Shown: positions 11,674 through 21,358 of the stretch, in pieces
Position numbering within the stretch: the stretch's first letter is position 1
Layout of the letters: every line of letters starts with the position of its first letter
Source of the DNA: Symsagittifera roscoffensis
Taxonomy: Eukaryota > Xenacoelomorpha > Acoela > Convolutidae
Reading direction: 5' to 3'
NCBI RefSeq assembly: GCF_963678635.1
Contig: NC_087070.1
Coordinates: 42,702,988-42,766,987, forward strand
DNA: 64,000 bases
Made by a program: the position numbers and the translations under genes
The notes under the pieces: generated by a model
The model's input: only the letters and a program-made list of their open reading frames with translations
Told to the model about the DNA's origin: nothing
The model's database searches: none

Positions 11674-12141
11674 ATGTCATTTAAAAACCTAGGAAATAAA
11701 CAAACAATCGTTTTACACAATTGTGAAATAGATAACAAAAAATACGACCTTGTAATCACACCTCATACACAAACAGTTGGATACATTCGAACAAAACGAC
11801 AAACACTAAAAAGAAAAATAATAACGAAACAAAGACAAATAACACGAAAAAGATTTTCAAAAAATCGAAACGCATTTTCAGAATCAGAAACCAACAGTTT
11901 AGACGAACTTTACAAACTAAAAGAATCAATAGATAAAAATTGCCCACTTCACGATCAATTATATTTTTCTGACTCAGAAACAACTTCAAATTCATCAAAA
12001 AGAGGAAAAAGAAGAATAAAAAAACAGTATAAACACAAACCAGTACATTTATACAATTGGAATCAACCAATTCGACACATTAATAATTACATATTAACAG
12101 TCATCGAACGAAAAAATGAGCTCAACGCACACCCCAGGTGA
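11674..12141 (+). CDS. Basic accessory protein (155 aa) upstream of Gag
   Basis: An ATG-initiated ORF whose last 26 bases overlap the gag start in another frame. The product has a strongly basic stretch at about residues 40-63 (KRQTLKRKIITKQRQITRKR), a serine/acidic middle (about 67-113) and a second basic cluster KRGKRRIKKQYKHK. This is the composition of nucleic-acid-binding or nuclear-targeted proteins. No family is recognised. The long A-rich frame uses the same codon style as Gag-Pol, which supports genuine coding. A regulatory role like that of small basic proteins in complex retroviruses is only a hypothesis. Confidence 0.6.
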   Translation: MSFKNLGNKQTIVLHNCEIDNKKYDLVITPHTQTVGYIRTKRQTLKRKIITKQRQITRKRFSKNRNAFSESETNSLDELYKLKESIDKNCPLHDQLYFSDSETTSNSSKRGKRRIKKQYKHKPVHLYNWNQPIRHINNYILTVIERKNELNAHPR

Positions 12142-12553
12142 CGAAACCCCAGATGATGATGAAATCTTTCCTTTTATAGTAGATGCAACCACTGATAGAG
12201 GACAGCATATATTTTGCAAAAATTTACTATTAAATTTATTTGAACCCGGAATCAGTCCATGTAAAACAGAGTTCCCAGATGTAAAAATCAAAAGACAAAT
12301 CATAGACCACTACTTAAAAGATATATGCAACATAACACAACAGTATGGAATCTACTCCATAGAATTCACCTCACCAAACCATAATAATAGAAAATATACA
12401 ATCCAAACAGACGATCTTGATTTAGAATTTTCAAAAGTTTTTTCAGAATATATAAAAAGCATCCAATATCATAACTCACAAAGAGCAAACTCCATATTCA
12501 CCAATGAAGTTTTCGCAATAATATATAGTTATATATCGATATTAGAAAACTAA
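12116..12553 (+). CDS. Gag N-terminal segment (145 codons, ends at an in-frame TAA)
   Basis: Starts at ATG 12116, overlapping the preceding ORF. It is acidic at the N-terminus, then a globular-looking segment without a recognised domain. It ends at TAA 12551-12553, but the same frame stays open directly afterwards through the whole of Gag-Pol, and no ATG occurs in that downstream frame until well inside Gag (about 13240). This strongly suggests that 12116 is the start of the Gag-Pol polyprotein and that the TAA is either a nonsense change in this copy or a site of regulated readthrough. A good splice donor, CAG|GTGACG, lies in codon 8 (12137/12138). Confidence 0.75.
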   Translation: MSSTHTPGDETPDDDEIFPFIVDATTDRGQHIFCKNLLLNLFEPGISPCKTEFPDVKIKRQIIDHYLKDICNITQQYGIYSIEFTSPNHNNRKYTIQTDDLDLEFSKVFSEYIKSIQYHNSQRANSIFTNEVFAIIYSYISILEN

Positions 12554-15500
12554 ATCCAGATACCAAATGTCTCACCGACAGAAACATCTAAACATATAAG
12601 AGTACGACATGAAATCACACTACTCTCTAGTTATTTAAACATCATTAAAGAAAATTTCACGAAAGACGACGTTTCACAACATACAAAACACGATCTACAA
12701 AAAATTTTGGCATGGTTCATAATAGATTATTTCACACACGATATTGATTTAATTGCACAAGCAAGAAAAAATTTTAGACCCCAAAACTCGAACGATGATA
12801 CCGCTATCACAGAACAATCAGATTATGTTTGGGACCCCGAATGGTCTCATCCCGCATTTATAAGCTTCCCACAATCAATCTCAAGTCAAGCAATAAGTAC
12901 GATATCTTACATAAGAGATTATGTAAGAGTAATACCATTCACCATTGATGCAACACCATTAAACTATAATACATTTTTGCCCGATACACAAAATAATAGT
13001 TTAAACTCTACAGTCATACACAATGAAAACCTCAATGGAACTAGGAATCTTACTCAACAAGATATCCAGACACCATCACACTTCATAAATGAAGAAATTG
13101 TACACACAACAACTACACAACAAAGTATTTCACCAATACGCCCAAATTTAACAACACCAAGAAATACAAATCCTTCACAAACACAGGTAACCTTACAATC
13201 AACCGTTAAACCTTCGGTTGCCCCTAAATATTCACATATGGATTACCAAACATACAGACCCATGACATTACCATCAAAAACACGCAAAACATTCACTAGA
13301 AACAACTTTACAGACCATAATTATAATTATACACATCCATCAAAAACATATAATCAACCACAAAGAAATTTTAACCAATATACAAGATCTCGAAATTGGG
13401 ATAACCCAATGACCCAACCTAATTCAATAAATTTCCAAACAAATCCTCCACAGGATCACAGTGAAAATTACCCATTTTTTCAACAAAATAAAAATAAAAA
13501 ACAGACATCTTATCAAATGGATTATTTATCCTCAGATGATGATTTCTTACAACCAGATATATTTGCACCAAATACTCAAGAATATCGTAGACAAGGAATA
13601 CAGAAAACACGTACAAATCATAGAAATTTTTCTCCACAACCAATAGATGCACAACATCAACAACCAATTCAACAACAAAATCTAATTAATACACAATCTT
13701 TTCAACCAATTCAACAACAAAATCCAATGACTGCACACTCGTATCAACCATCACAAATGCAAAATGAAATACCACTCCCATATTATCTCCAACAACATGA
13801 AATAACAAGAAACCAACTTTCAAATTTTTCTCAAATGCCAAATGCAGCAGAATCATTACAAATGACAATGAATCCATACCTTATGGGTGGATCATCAATA
13901 ACATCAAACAAACCTTTAATGGTTTTCACAGGAACAGACCCTGAATACTCTGTAGAAGATTATTTAAATGCAGTAACAGCAAACCTGATTTTAAATATTG
14001 GACCTGAACCAATTAATACGCCACTACATCAAAACTGGATACATCGACGCACAGCGTTAATACAAACAACCTTAGATGGCGCAGCCCAAAAATGGTTTTC
14101 AGTACTACCTCTAGAAATAAAATCAAACTGGAAAAGGTTTACACAGGAATTTTCAAAAATGTTTGACTCCGAAAGAAACAAACAACAACAAAGAGTTTTA
14201 TGTAATGAAATTCGCAGATTACCAAACGAAACCATCAAGCAAATAGCAGTACGAATCGAAACACTAGTTCGAAAAGCATATTCATTAAATACACACGACT
14301 ATAAAAACACAAAGATGACAGAAATCTTAATGATGACCTTAACACCACAATTAAGGAAAATAGCAATAAAAAAGAGAGCATCCCATCCTTCTTCAATTCG
14401 AGAACCCGATTTAGATTTTCGAAAACTAGTAGACAAATTAGAACAAGCAGAAATCACGATGAAACTAGAAGAAAGGGAAAATCTGAAATTACAATACGTT
14501 AACAGAATTGAAACGACTCCCACTAATATTAATAATATACAGGAATCAGAGACAGACCTCGTTGAAAAAATCACTGAAATACTCAATATTTACGAAAAGA
14601 ACCCAAACTTTAAAGGCAAACCATCTTTCAAAAAATGGTGTAATTATTGCCGACGATACGGACATAGTATTTCCGAATGTAGACAAAAACAGCAAGACAA
14701 TCAAAATAAACCTCAAAAATATAAAGAACCAAATAAATCATTCCATCAATACATGAAAAAAGATCAAAACCTACCGAACAAAACAGTCTACAGCAACAAC
14801 AGTTCAGGAAAACCACTCCCGAACAATACAAATTATACAAGAAATCAATCACCATATAACTCAAGTTATAGAGGAAGATCACCAGAACGAAGAAACACGC
14901 ATAATTCATCACAAAATCACTACAATAGACCAAATAGTCGAAATAACTACTCCAGATCACATTCAAATACACAACGATTTGTTTCTAGATCTAATTCCCA
15001 ATCAAGAAATAACTACTATCCAAGCAACCAATCACGAAATTCATCATACAATAGGAATAGAAACTACTCCTATAATCGAAATAGAAGTTATTCAAACAAC
15101 CGAAACCAGAATTACCCGAACAATCAATCAAGGAATAACTCATATAATAGATCGAACTATAACAGACCAAACAATAATTACCAAAACAGATCGCGAAATA
15201 ATTCACAAAATCGACACTCAAGTTATAATAATCGTTATAGAAATTATTCCCAATCACCACACCGGAATAATAATAACTATAATAATTCTAATAATCGCCA
15301 CAGAAGTACTACACCTAAACATCAAAGACATATTAATCAAGTACAATCTAATCCAGAAACAACATCAGACCCTCCAGGTATTGATGACACAGTAACTGAT
15401 ACGTTACAACTCAATCAAATAAACTGTACATCATCAGATTCAGAAAGCGATACAGAAAACACTCTTTCTATCAATATGATAAAAGTCGAAAATGACTATG

Positions 15501-18500
15501 AATCTGTCATATATGAACAACCTTTTTCATCACACATATATGAAAATCAATCAGAATTTCTTCAAAATTATTACACTACACCCATAAATTCCACACCAAC
15601 GACGCAAGAAACAAATGAGATTAACACTACAAATCAAACCAATAAAAATATCAAAACAAAATGCTTGAATACAAACCACATTTATCAAAATATACAAAAA
15701 GAACAACCCAAGGAAAAAATTTGGACAATACCATTTCTCTTAGAAAGCCCAAGAAATAAAGAATTTCAACCACCAGACCTTGAAATAGATTTTTTAATTG
15801 ATTCAGGAGCAGAATCAAACATAATAAACATCCCCACATGGAATGAAATAAAAACTTTACACCCAAAGCTAACACCTCTTGAAACCTCCAGTAAGTTAGC
15901 AACAGCACAAGGATCAACATTGATAAACTACGGAAAAATCCAATTATTTCTCCTCCCCACCAGAACAATGGAGCAAAGCAAAATTTTAAATAAGCCATTT
16001 AAACAAATATTCCATATCACTGATATTAAATATAATATCATTGGAATACCATTTATTTCGAAGTATATACCAACAATTAACATCCTAAATAGTAAAATAT
16101 TAATCAAAGATAAATATACAAAAACAAAAGAAACATCCTTAACATTTTTTCAAAGATTAAATAAACAACCACCATTCTTTTCAAAATTCTACCCGATATT
16201 TAACCAACAAAGAAAACACCTAAAACCACTATCAGGAAATATCTATAATTTTTCAATCAAACAAGTTCACCAATATGATAAAGAACAAAACAAACAAAAA
16301 TTTTATATGTCAGATTTTGAATTCAAACCTATTCACAAATTTTTCAAAATCACAATCTCATCCATAAAATATTTGAAAAATTCGAATTCAGATATCATTT
16401 CCTTACATGTCTATAACAACACACCTTACCAAGTAACATTACCTTTAGGACTTTTAGGATATTGTGAAACCAACGCTACAATATCACCAATACACGAAAA
16501 AGCCTATCGCGTAAATAATATACTCCAATTACTAGATATTTGCCAATCTACAATTCTTAATGAAGAATTATCTATAAATAATATAATAAGTAACGAAAAC
16601 AGAAATACGGATTATTTCACAAAAACTCCATATTTCAAACCTACATTCAACATAAGTAACTACACAGAGGACCAACAGAAATTTTTAACAATGTTTAATT
16701 TCCAACATTCACAAATAACACAAGACGAATTCGAAAAGTTAGCCAAACAGCTAATTAAATATTCATCAGTCTATGCAACATCAAAATTCGATGTTGGAAA
16801 AATCAGTTCATCACTACATCTCCCGTTAAAACCAGACGCAGTTTTCAAAAAACAGAGAGCAAGTAAAGTACCAATTCACTTACATGATAAAGTGAACAGA
16901 TTACTCGATATTTTAGAACAATACAACATTATATCACCAGTTAATAAAGAAGAACAACCAAAAGGGAACACATTTATCAACCCCGTTATCATTCTAGCTA
17001 AAGGAGAATCATTAAAAATCGTTCTCGATGCTAGATACCTCAATTCACTTATAGATGAATCAAAATGTAATTGGCCCATTGAACCAATACAAGTTATTTT
17101 AACAAAAATAAACGGCAAATACTTTACAACCGCCGATATGAATAGTGCATACAATCAAATGCCACTAGATGAACAATCACGACGTTTAACACAATTTGTT
17201 ATCGGAAACCAACAATATGAATTCAACCGCTTATTCTATGGAATATCCATAGGACCAGCAGCATTTTCAGCTTTTATGAGCAAAATTTTTAGACCACTAA
17301 TACTCAAGAAAAACGCAATCACCTATTTAGACGATGTTTTTATGCAATCACAAACAAAAGACGAGATGTTCAATGTTTTAGAAAAATATCACCAAATACT
17401 TCAGAACGAAAATCTGAAGGCCGCCCCCGATAAATCACACTTCTTTTTGACAAGAGTTAAATTCTTAGGACATAATATAGAAAGAAAAACAATCACTCCA
17501 TTGAAATCACGCATTGACGCTATTCAAAAACTTCAACCACCAACAAATAAAAAGAAAATCCAAGAATTTCTTGGAATGTTAAACTTTTTAAGTAAATATG
17601 TTTATAAAATGCAATTATATCTACGACCATTTTATAACATCCTTAGACAACAAAATAATTTTGAATGGAACACAGAACATCAAACACGATTTGAAGAAAT
17701 AAAGAAACTTTTAACTGAACAAATTTCAAACACAATTCCAGATTCAAATCAACCATTTTATGCAATGTGCGATGCTTCGAACTTTGGCATCGGTGCAGCA
17801 CTATTACAATCACATAATGGTACAAATAAAATGAACCTCATATCAGCAAATTCTCGATTATTCACTCAAGCAGAGCTACGACTCTCAACTCTAATGAGAG
17901 AATGTACAGCCATAATATATACACTGACAGAATATGAATTTCTGATACTTGGATCAAAACATCCAACAGTTCTATTCACAGACCATAAACCAATCATCTT
18001 TCTCTTTACACAAAAATCTAACCCAAACCACCGAGTTTACAGATTTCAACTAATTCTAATGAAATTTCCAAACTTACATATAGTTTGGACTGCAGGAAAA
18101 AATCTTGCATTACCAGACACCTTAAGTCGAAATACACCACCTGAATTACTTACACGAAAAACAACAGTTGAAATACCCAAAAACATAAAATTCTACCTTG
18201 CAGAAAACGAAACATCACCCCGATTGGAATGCAAATATGCAGTAAAAACTGATATTGAACAATCACAAATAAATAGTTTACAACATTTCCCACTTTATTT
18301 AGATTGTCAAAATAATCATTATGAAGTTGATCTACTTGGAACATCAACTTTCAAACCAATCCCATATTCTCAATGGATAAAAAATAACACCCAACAAAAA
18401 CGAACAAAACAACACCCGCCTAAGAAAGACCATTTTCCACTAATTGAAAAAGAAGATTTAACTGATAAAATAAATTTATCAGGACCACAAACAAATGATT

Positions 18501-19846
18501 CAAAATACACAATAAATCAAGTTTTTGACCTTCACGACCCACTTGATACAATACCCTTATCTAAATTCGAAATTGAAAACATTTTTCTCCCTCCAACAGA
18601 AACAATTACAATTTCAACACTGAAACAATATCAAAATCTTGACCCGATAATTAGACAACTAAAATCATGGCACAAATATAAAACTAAACCTGTCAAGGCA
18701 GATTCAACCATTCTAGGAAACAAAACACTCCTCCGATACTTTCGCAAATTTAACAACACAACAATTAACGAAAATACAGACCTTTTAGAGTATAACCTGA
18801 ATGAATCTACAGTTCCCTGTCTCCCTTTAAGTATGATTCTTATAGCTTTTAATATTTCACATACACAAAATATTAAAGGACACTCTGGATCAGAAAAAAC
18901 ATATTCAAATTTTATACAAAATTTTTACTTCCCAAATGCACCAATTTGGATAAAAGTACTATGCAATGATTGTATAGTATGTCAACTAAATAAACCTTAC
19001 CCAAATCAAAAACAAATAGCACAAAAACAAGATTTTAAAGGACAAAGCTTGTACTTTAACCATCGTATCTCATTTCATACTAAAGGACCAATTTCACCCT
19101 CATCCGTAGGAAACTCCTACATTATGGTAATTGTTGACGCATTTACACATTATGTAGCACTTAACCCAGTACCACATTGTAACGCTTATTACGCTTACAC
19201 AACACTCTATGAACACTGGATAGCAAAATTCGGACTACCAGAAATTTTAGTTACAGACAACGGTACAGAATTCATAAATAATGAAATCATCACACTATGT
19301 CATTTATATAACATTAAACACAAACCACGTACATCTCATGCACCTTGGACAAACGGCTTAGTCGAAGGTATGAACCGTTCATTACAAGAATATCTTAGAT
19401 GTATCATCAACGGAAATGATACAAAATATACCGAATGGTCAGCAGATGTAAAATTATTTCCCTTAGCATATAATTCACAAATTACGACAACTTTAGGAAT
19501 GTCACCATACGAAATGGTTTTTAACCAAAAGCCACGCAAACCAATAATGTTTACAGCAAATTCTCATAAAAACGCACAAGGTTATTGTCAACCAAATAAA
19601 GATTCAATTTGTTATAACCTACCTTTACATACACACGATGAAGATCATTTTCATCACCCACAAATTCTTAAACTAGCCTCCGGTACACACACCGAATGGA
19701 TTCTAAATAGAGATAAAAAACACAATGAAATTTATCAAAAAATAACAAAAAAGTTATTACAAAGACAAAACATTAATGAACAAATCAATTCACGTTTTAC
19801 ACCAGCCTCCGAATTAAAAATTGGAACATTTGTTTTTAATACCTAA
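12554..19846 (+). CDS. Gag-Pol polyprotein: capsid, CCHC, protease, RT, RNase H, integrase
   Basis: An open frame of 2,430 codons continues the 12116 frame. Domains, with nucleotide positions: retrotransposon-Gag/capsid-like helices (about 13909-14480, including DGAAQKWFSVLP); a CCHC knuckle CNYCRRYGHSISEC (14639-14680); an Asn/Arg/Ser-rich tract (about 14780-15340); aspartic protease LIDSGAESN (Asp at 15800); RT with TADMNSAYNQMPLD and catalytic YLDD (17324-17335); RNase H with CDAS (17768), RECTA and FTDHK; integrase HHCC zinc finger (18860-18985); integrase core with Asp in TDNG (19256) and Glu in LVEG (19364), spaced D-X35-E. The position expected for the first catalytic Asp (19076) is His. 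The frame ends early at 19846, just before the GPY/F domain, which follows in another frame. It would copy element RNA and integrate cDNA. PR, RT and RNase H motifs are intact. Confidence 0.92.
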   Translation: MQIPNVSPTETSKHIRVRHEITLLSSYLNIIKENFTKDDVSQHTKHDLQKILAWFIIDYFTHDIDLIAQARKNFRPQNSNDDTAITEQSDYVWDPEWSHPAFISFPQSISSQAISTISYIRDYVRVIPFTIDATPLNYNTFLPDTQNNSLNSTVIHNENLNGTRNLTQQDIQTPSHFINEEIVHTTTTQQSISPIRPNLTTPRNTNPSQTQVTLQSTVKPSVAPKYSHMDYQTYRPMTLPSKTRKTFTRNNFTDHNYNYTHPSKTYNQPQRNFNQYTRSRNWDNPMTQPNSINFQTNPPQDHSENYPFFQQNKNKKQTSYQMDYLSSDDDFLQPDIFAPNTQEYRRQGIQKTRTNHRNFSPQPIDAQHQQPIQQQNLINTQSFQPIQQQNPMTAHSYQPSQMQNEIPLPYYLQQHEITRNQLSNFSQMPNAAESLQMTMNPYLMGGSSITSNKPLMVFTGTDPEYSVEDYLNAVTANLILNIGPEPINTPLHQNWIHRRTALIQTTLDGAAQKWFSVLPLEIKSNWKRFTQEFSKMFDSERNKQQQRVLCNEIRRLPNETIKQIAVRIETLVRKAYSLNTHDYKNTKMTEILMMTLTPQLRKIAIKKRASHPSSIREPDLDFRKLVDKLEQAEITMKLEERENLKLQYVNRIETTPTNINNIQESETDLVEKITEILNIYEKNPNFKGKPSFKKWCNYCRRYGHSISECRQKQQDNQNKPQKYKEPNKSFHQYMKKDQNLPNKTVYSNNSSGKPLPNNTNYTRNQSPYNSSYRGRSPERRNTHNSSQNHYNRPNSRNNYSRSHSNTQRFVSRSNSQSRNNYYPSNQSRNSSYNRNRNYSYNRNRSYSNNRNQNYPNNQSRNNSYNRSNYNRPNNNYQNRSRNNSQNRHSSYNNRYRNYSQSPHRNNNNYNNSNNRHRSTTPKHQRHINQVQSNPETTSDPPGIDDTVTDTLQLNQINCTSSDSESDTENTLSINMIKVENDYESVIYEQPFSSHIYENQSEFLQNYYTTPINSTPTTQETNEINTTNQTNKNIKTKCLNTNHIYQNIQKEQPKEKIWTIPFLLESPRNKEFQPPDLEIDFLIDSGAESNIINIPTWNEIKTLHPKLTPLETSSKLATAQGSTLINYGKIQLFLLPTRTMEQSKILNKPFKQIFHITDIKYNIIGIPFISKYIPTINILNSKILIKDKYTKTKETSLTFFQRLNKQPPFFSKFYPIFNQQRKHLKPLSGNIYNFSIKQVHQYDKEQNKQKFYMSDFEFKPIHKFFKITISSIKYLKNSNSDIISLHVYNNTPYQVTLPLGLLGYCETNATISPIHEKAYRVNNILQLLDICQSTILNEELSINNIISNENRNTDYFTKTPYFKPTFNISNYTEDQQKFLTMFNFQHSQITQDEFEKLAKQLIKYSSVYATSKFDVGKISSSLHLPLKPDAVFKKQRASKVPIHLHDKVNRLLDILEQYNIISPVNKEEQPKGNTFINPVIILAKGESLKIVLDARYLNSLIDESKCNWPIEPIQVILTKINGKYFTTADMNSAYNQMPLDEQSRRLTQFVIGNQQYEFNRLFYGISIGPAAFSAFMSKIFRPLILKKNAITYLDDVFMQSQTKDEMFNVLEKYHQILQNENLKAAPDKSHFFLTRVKFLGHNIERKTITPLKSRIDAIQKLQPPTNKKKIQEFLGMLNFLSKYVYKMQLYLRPFYNILRQQNNFEWNTEHQTRFEEIKKLLTEQISNTIPDSNQPFYAMCDASNFGIGAALLQSHNGTNKMNLISANSRLFTQAELRLSTLMRECTAIIYTLTEYEFLILGSKHPTVLFTDHKPIIFLFTQKSNPNHRVYRFQLILMKFPNLHIVWTAGKNLALPDTLSRNTPPELLTRKTTVEIPKNIKFYLAENETSPRLECKYAVKTDIEQSQINSLQHFPLYLDCQNNHYEVDLLGTSTFKPIPYSQWIKNNTQQKRTKQHPPKKDHFPLIEKEDLTDKINLSGPQTNDSKYTINQVFDLHDPLDTIPLSKFEIENIFLPPTETITISTLKQYQNLDPIIRQLKSWHKYKTKPVKADSTILGNKTLLRYFRKFNNTTINENTDLLEYNLNESTVPCLPLSMILIAFNISHTQNIKGHSGSEKTYSNFIQNFYFPNAPIWIKVLCNDCIVCQLNKPYPNQKQIAQKQDFKGQSLYFNHRISFHTKGPISPSSVGNSYIMVIVDAFTHYVALNPVPHCNAYYAYTTLYEHWIAKFGLPEILVTDNGTEFINNEIITLCHLYNIKHKPRTSHAPWTNGLVEGMNRSLQEYLRCIINGNDTKYTEWSADVKLFPLAYNSQITTTLGMSPYEMVFNQKPRKPIMFTANSHKNAQGYCQPNKDSICYNLPLHTHDEDHFHHPQILKLASGTHTEWILNRDKKHNEIYQKITKKLLQRQNINEQINSRFTPASELKIGTFVFNT

Positions 19847-20339
19847 TTTTAATACTCAAAAAGGAATTTCTAAAAAATTACAACCCCTTCGAAAAGGACC
19901 ATACCAAATAATTGCAAAACCCACTGATGTCACATATAAAATTACCGACTCAAACAAAAAAGAAATCGTTCAACATCGAAACAACCTATTACCTTATTAC
20001 CCAAAAGAATACGCACTCCGCGAATTAACTCAATTATATTCTTTCACAGGATTAAAAATCATTCAAAATGAACCACATCTGAAAAACACAGAACAAAACG
20101 ATAACCCCACCGAAAATCAAAACACAAAACCAACCGCCACCAAAAACAATACACAAAACCATAAAGAATCCCCAAAACAAAGAAAAAATAAAAAAATGAC
20201 CGAACAAATAATACCCCAAGAACAAATCGACAAATCAGAAAATAGAAAAACAACAAGACTCCGAAATCAACCATGTAAAAACTATAAAATATTCATCCCC
20301 CAATCTAAAATTTTAAAGAAAGTGGAATTTCAAAAGTAA
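19821..20339 (+). CDS. Integrase C-terminal (GPY/F) region in the +1 frame
   Basis: Downstream of the Pol stop, the +1 frame encodes a typical integrase C-terminal module: IPNFNTQKGISKKLQPLRKG followed by PYQII, then HRNNLLPYYP, and a Lys/Asn/Thr-rich tail ending at TAA 20337. It has no ATG of its own at the right place. It must once have been, or still is, expressed as part of Pol. The frame changes around the T5A2 run at about 19834-19841. This could be a one-base indel in this copy, a sequencing error in a homopolymer, or programmed +1 frameshifting. Confidence 0.8.
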   Translation: MEHLFLIPNFNTQKGISKKLQPLRKGPYQIIAKPTDVTYKITDSNKKEIVQHRNNLLPYYPKEYALRELTQLYSFTGLKIIQNEPHLKNTEQNDNPTENQNTKPTATKNNTQNHKESPKQRKNKKMTEQIIPQEQIDKSENRKTTRLRNQPCKNYKIFIPQSKILKKVEFQK

Positions 20340-20937
20340 TTTTAACATTATACTTCACAATCTTGAAACCTCCGAAACATTTTTCATTTACATTTTTCAA
20401 AATAACATGCTGACAAGTACGCAATAATTCTAGTTCAAAATAGACCAATAGGATTCATCCAATCCGTCACTTTCTCTAACTCAAACTAAGACCAATTAGA
20501 CGAATCATATAGAACTCCAGGCACATCTATAACTATAACTTTACGACCTCCAGGTCAAAAATAAGCAAACCACTCCAACTTGACAACTAAAATAAATATC
20601 ACCATAATACCATACCCCTCCCTTATCTAATAACCCAAAGATCAACAATATTTCCCCAACTCAGACCACGAATACCCCCAAAACAAATTTGTTAACTTAG
20701 CCTAAAGTAACAAAATGAACATTTTAATTAGCCTAAAGTATAAAAATCTCACCATACCCCGGATCATTTGACAAACAAAAATAAAGAAAAAGACGACCTC
20801 CCGATCACCATGAAAATTGCCCCCAACAATTTTTTACAAAACTCAACCCACTTGTCAAAAAACTAATAAATAATCCGACCACACTTGAAAATTGCCCCAA
20901 ACAACAAAAAATATTCGATCACGAAGTCATTTCTTAA
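20340..20937 (+). other. Non-coding spacer between Pol and the small ORFs
   Basis: All frames are closed. It contains short direct repeats: TTAGCCTAAAGTA twice (about 20696 and 20728) and GAAAATTGCCCC twice (about 20812 and 20887). It may hold regulatory or splice-acceptor sites. No domain can be assigned. Confidence 0.5.
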
Positions 20938-21168
20938 ATGCTCTTCTATCAAACAGTCACTAAAATTATCACAAACCTCAAACAATTTTTTACGATACTT
21001 GAAACTTTCATAATATTTCTTTTTGATATCCTTGAATCTTTTCTAATAATCTTAATCATTTTTTGTAATATTTTTTTAATTTTCTACACTATATTCGAAC
21101 TATTTCTCCAACTTTTAAAAACCCTTGATTATATCCACAGGTACGATTTATACAACTTGTCTAAATGA
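20938..21168 (+). CDS. Small very hydrophobic protein (76 aa)
   Basis: An ATG-initiated ORF rich in Phe/Ile/Leu from about residue 17 to 62, long enough for one or two membrane helices, with Lys/Tyr-rich ends. No family is recognised. Its stop codon overlaps the next start as ATGA (21165-21168), the arrangement of termination-reinitiation. Together with the next ORF it looks like a membrane-protein pair placed before the env region. A viroporin-like role is speculation. Confidence 0.45.
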   Translation: MLFYQTVTKIITNLKQFFTILETFIIFLFDILESFLIILIIFCNIFLIFYTIFELFLQLLKTLDYIHRYDLYNLSK

Positions 21169-21353
21169 TACGAACAATTTTCAGTAGAACTGATATTTTT
21201 TTATTGTTTGTAATTTTCATAACATTTTTATCATCCCTCATTTTGACAATATGCAAATGTATAAAGAAAGCAATCATCACATTTGCCCTAGCAACAATTT
21301 TTCTAATTATTTTTTTGGAAGAATATTATAATAAACATAGACCTTCCCACTAA
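21165..21353 (+). CDS. Small membrane protein (62 aa), ATGA-coupled to the previous ORF
   Basis: Begins inside the stop of the preceding ORF. It has two hydrophobic segments (about residues 11-29 and 36-51) separated by a short basic loop CKCIKKA, with a polar C-terminus. No family is recognised. The overlap and the absence of intervening sequence suggest coupled translation from one mRNA. Confidence 0.45.
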   Translation: MIRTIFSRTDIFLLFVIFITFLSSLILTICKCIKKAIITFALATIFLIIFLEEYYNKHRPSH

Positions 21354-21358
21354 AGTAA

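Noticed and set aside
11756-12070. Minus-strand Phe/Leu/Val-rich 104-aa frame (and similar ones at 14628-14972, 15651-15998, 20059-20274, 22937-23212)
   Set aside because: Antisense shadows caused by the A-rich plus strand; the membrane-like look is an artefact of reading poly-A-rich coding sequence backwards.
14979-15395. 138-aa Ile/Thr-rich open frame on the plus strand
   Set aside because: It is the frame-shifted shadow of the Asn/Arg/Ser-rich tract of Gag-Pol and has no independent features.
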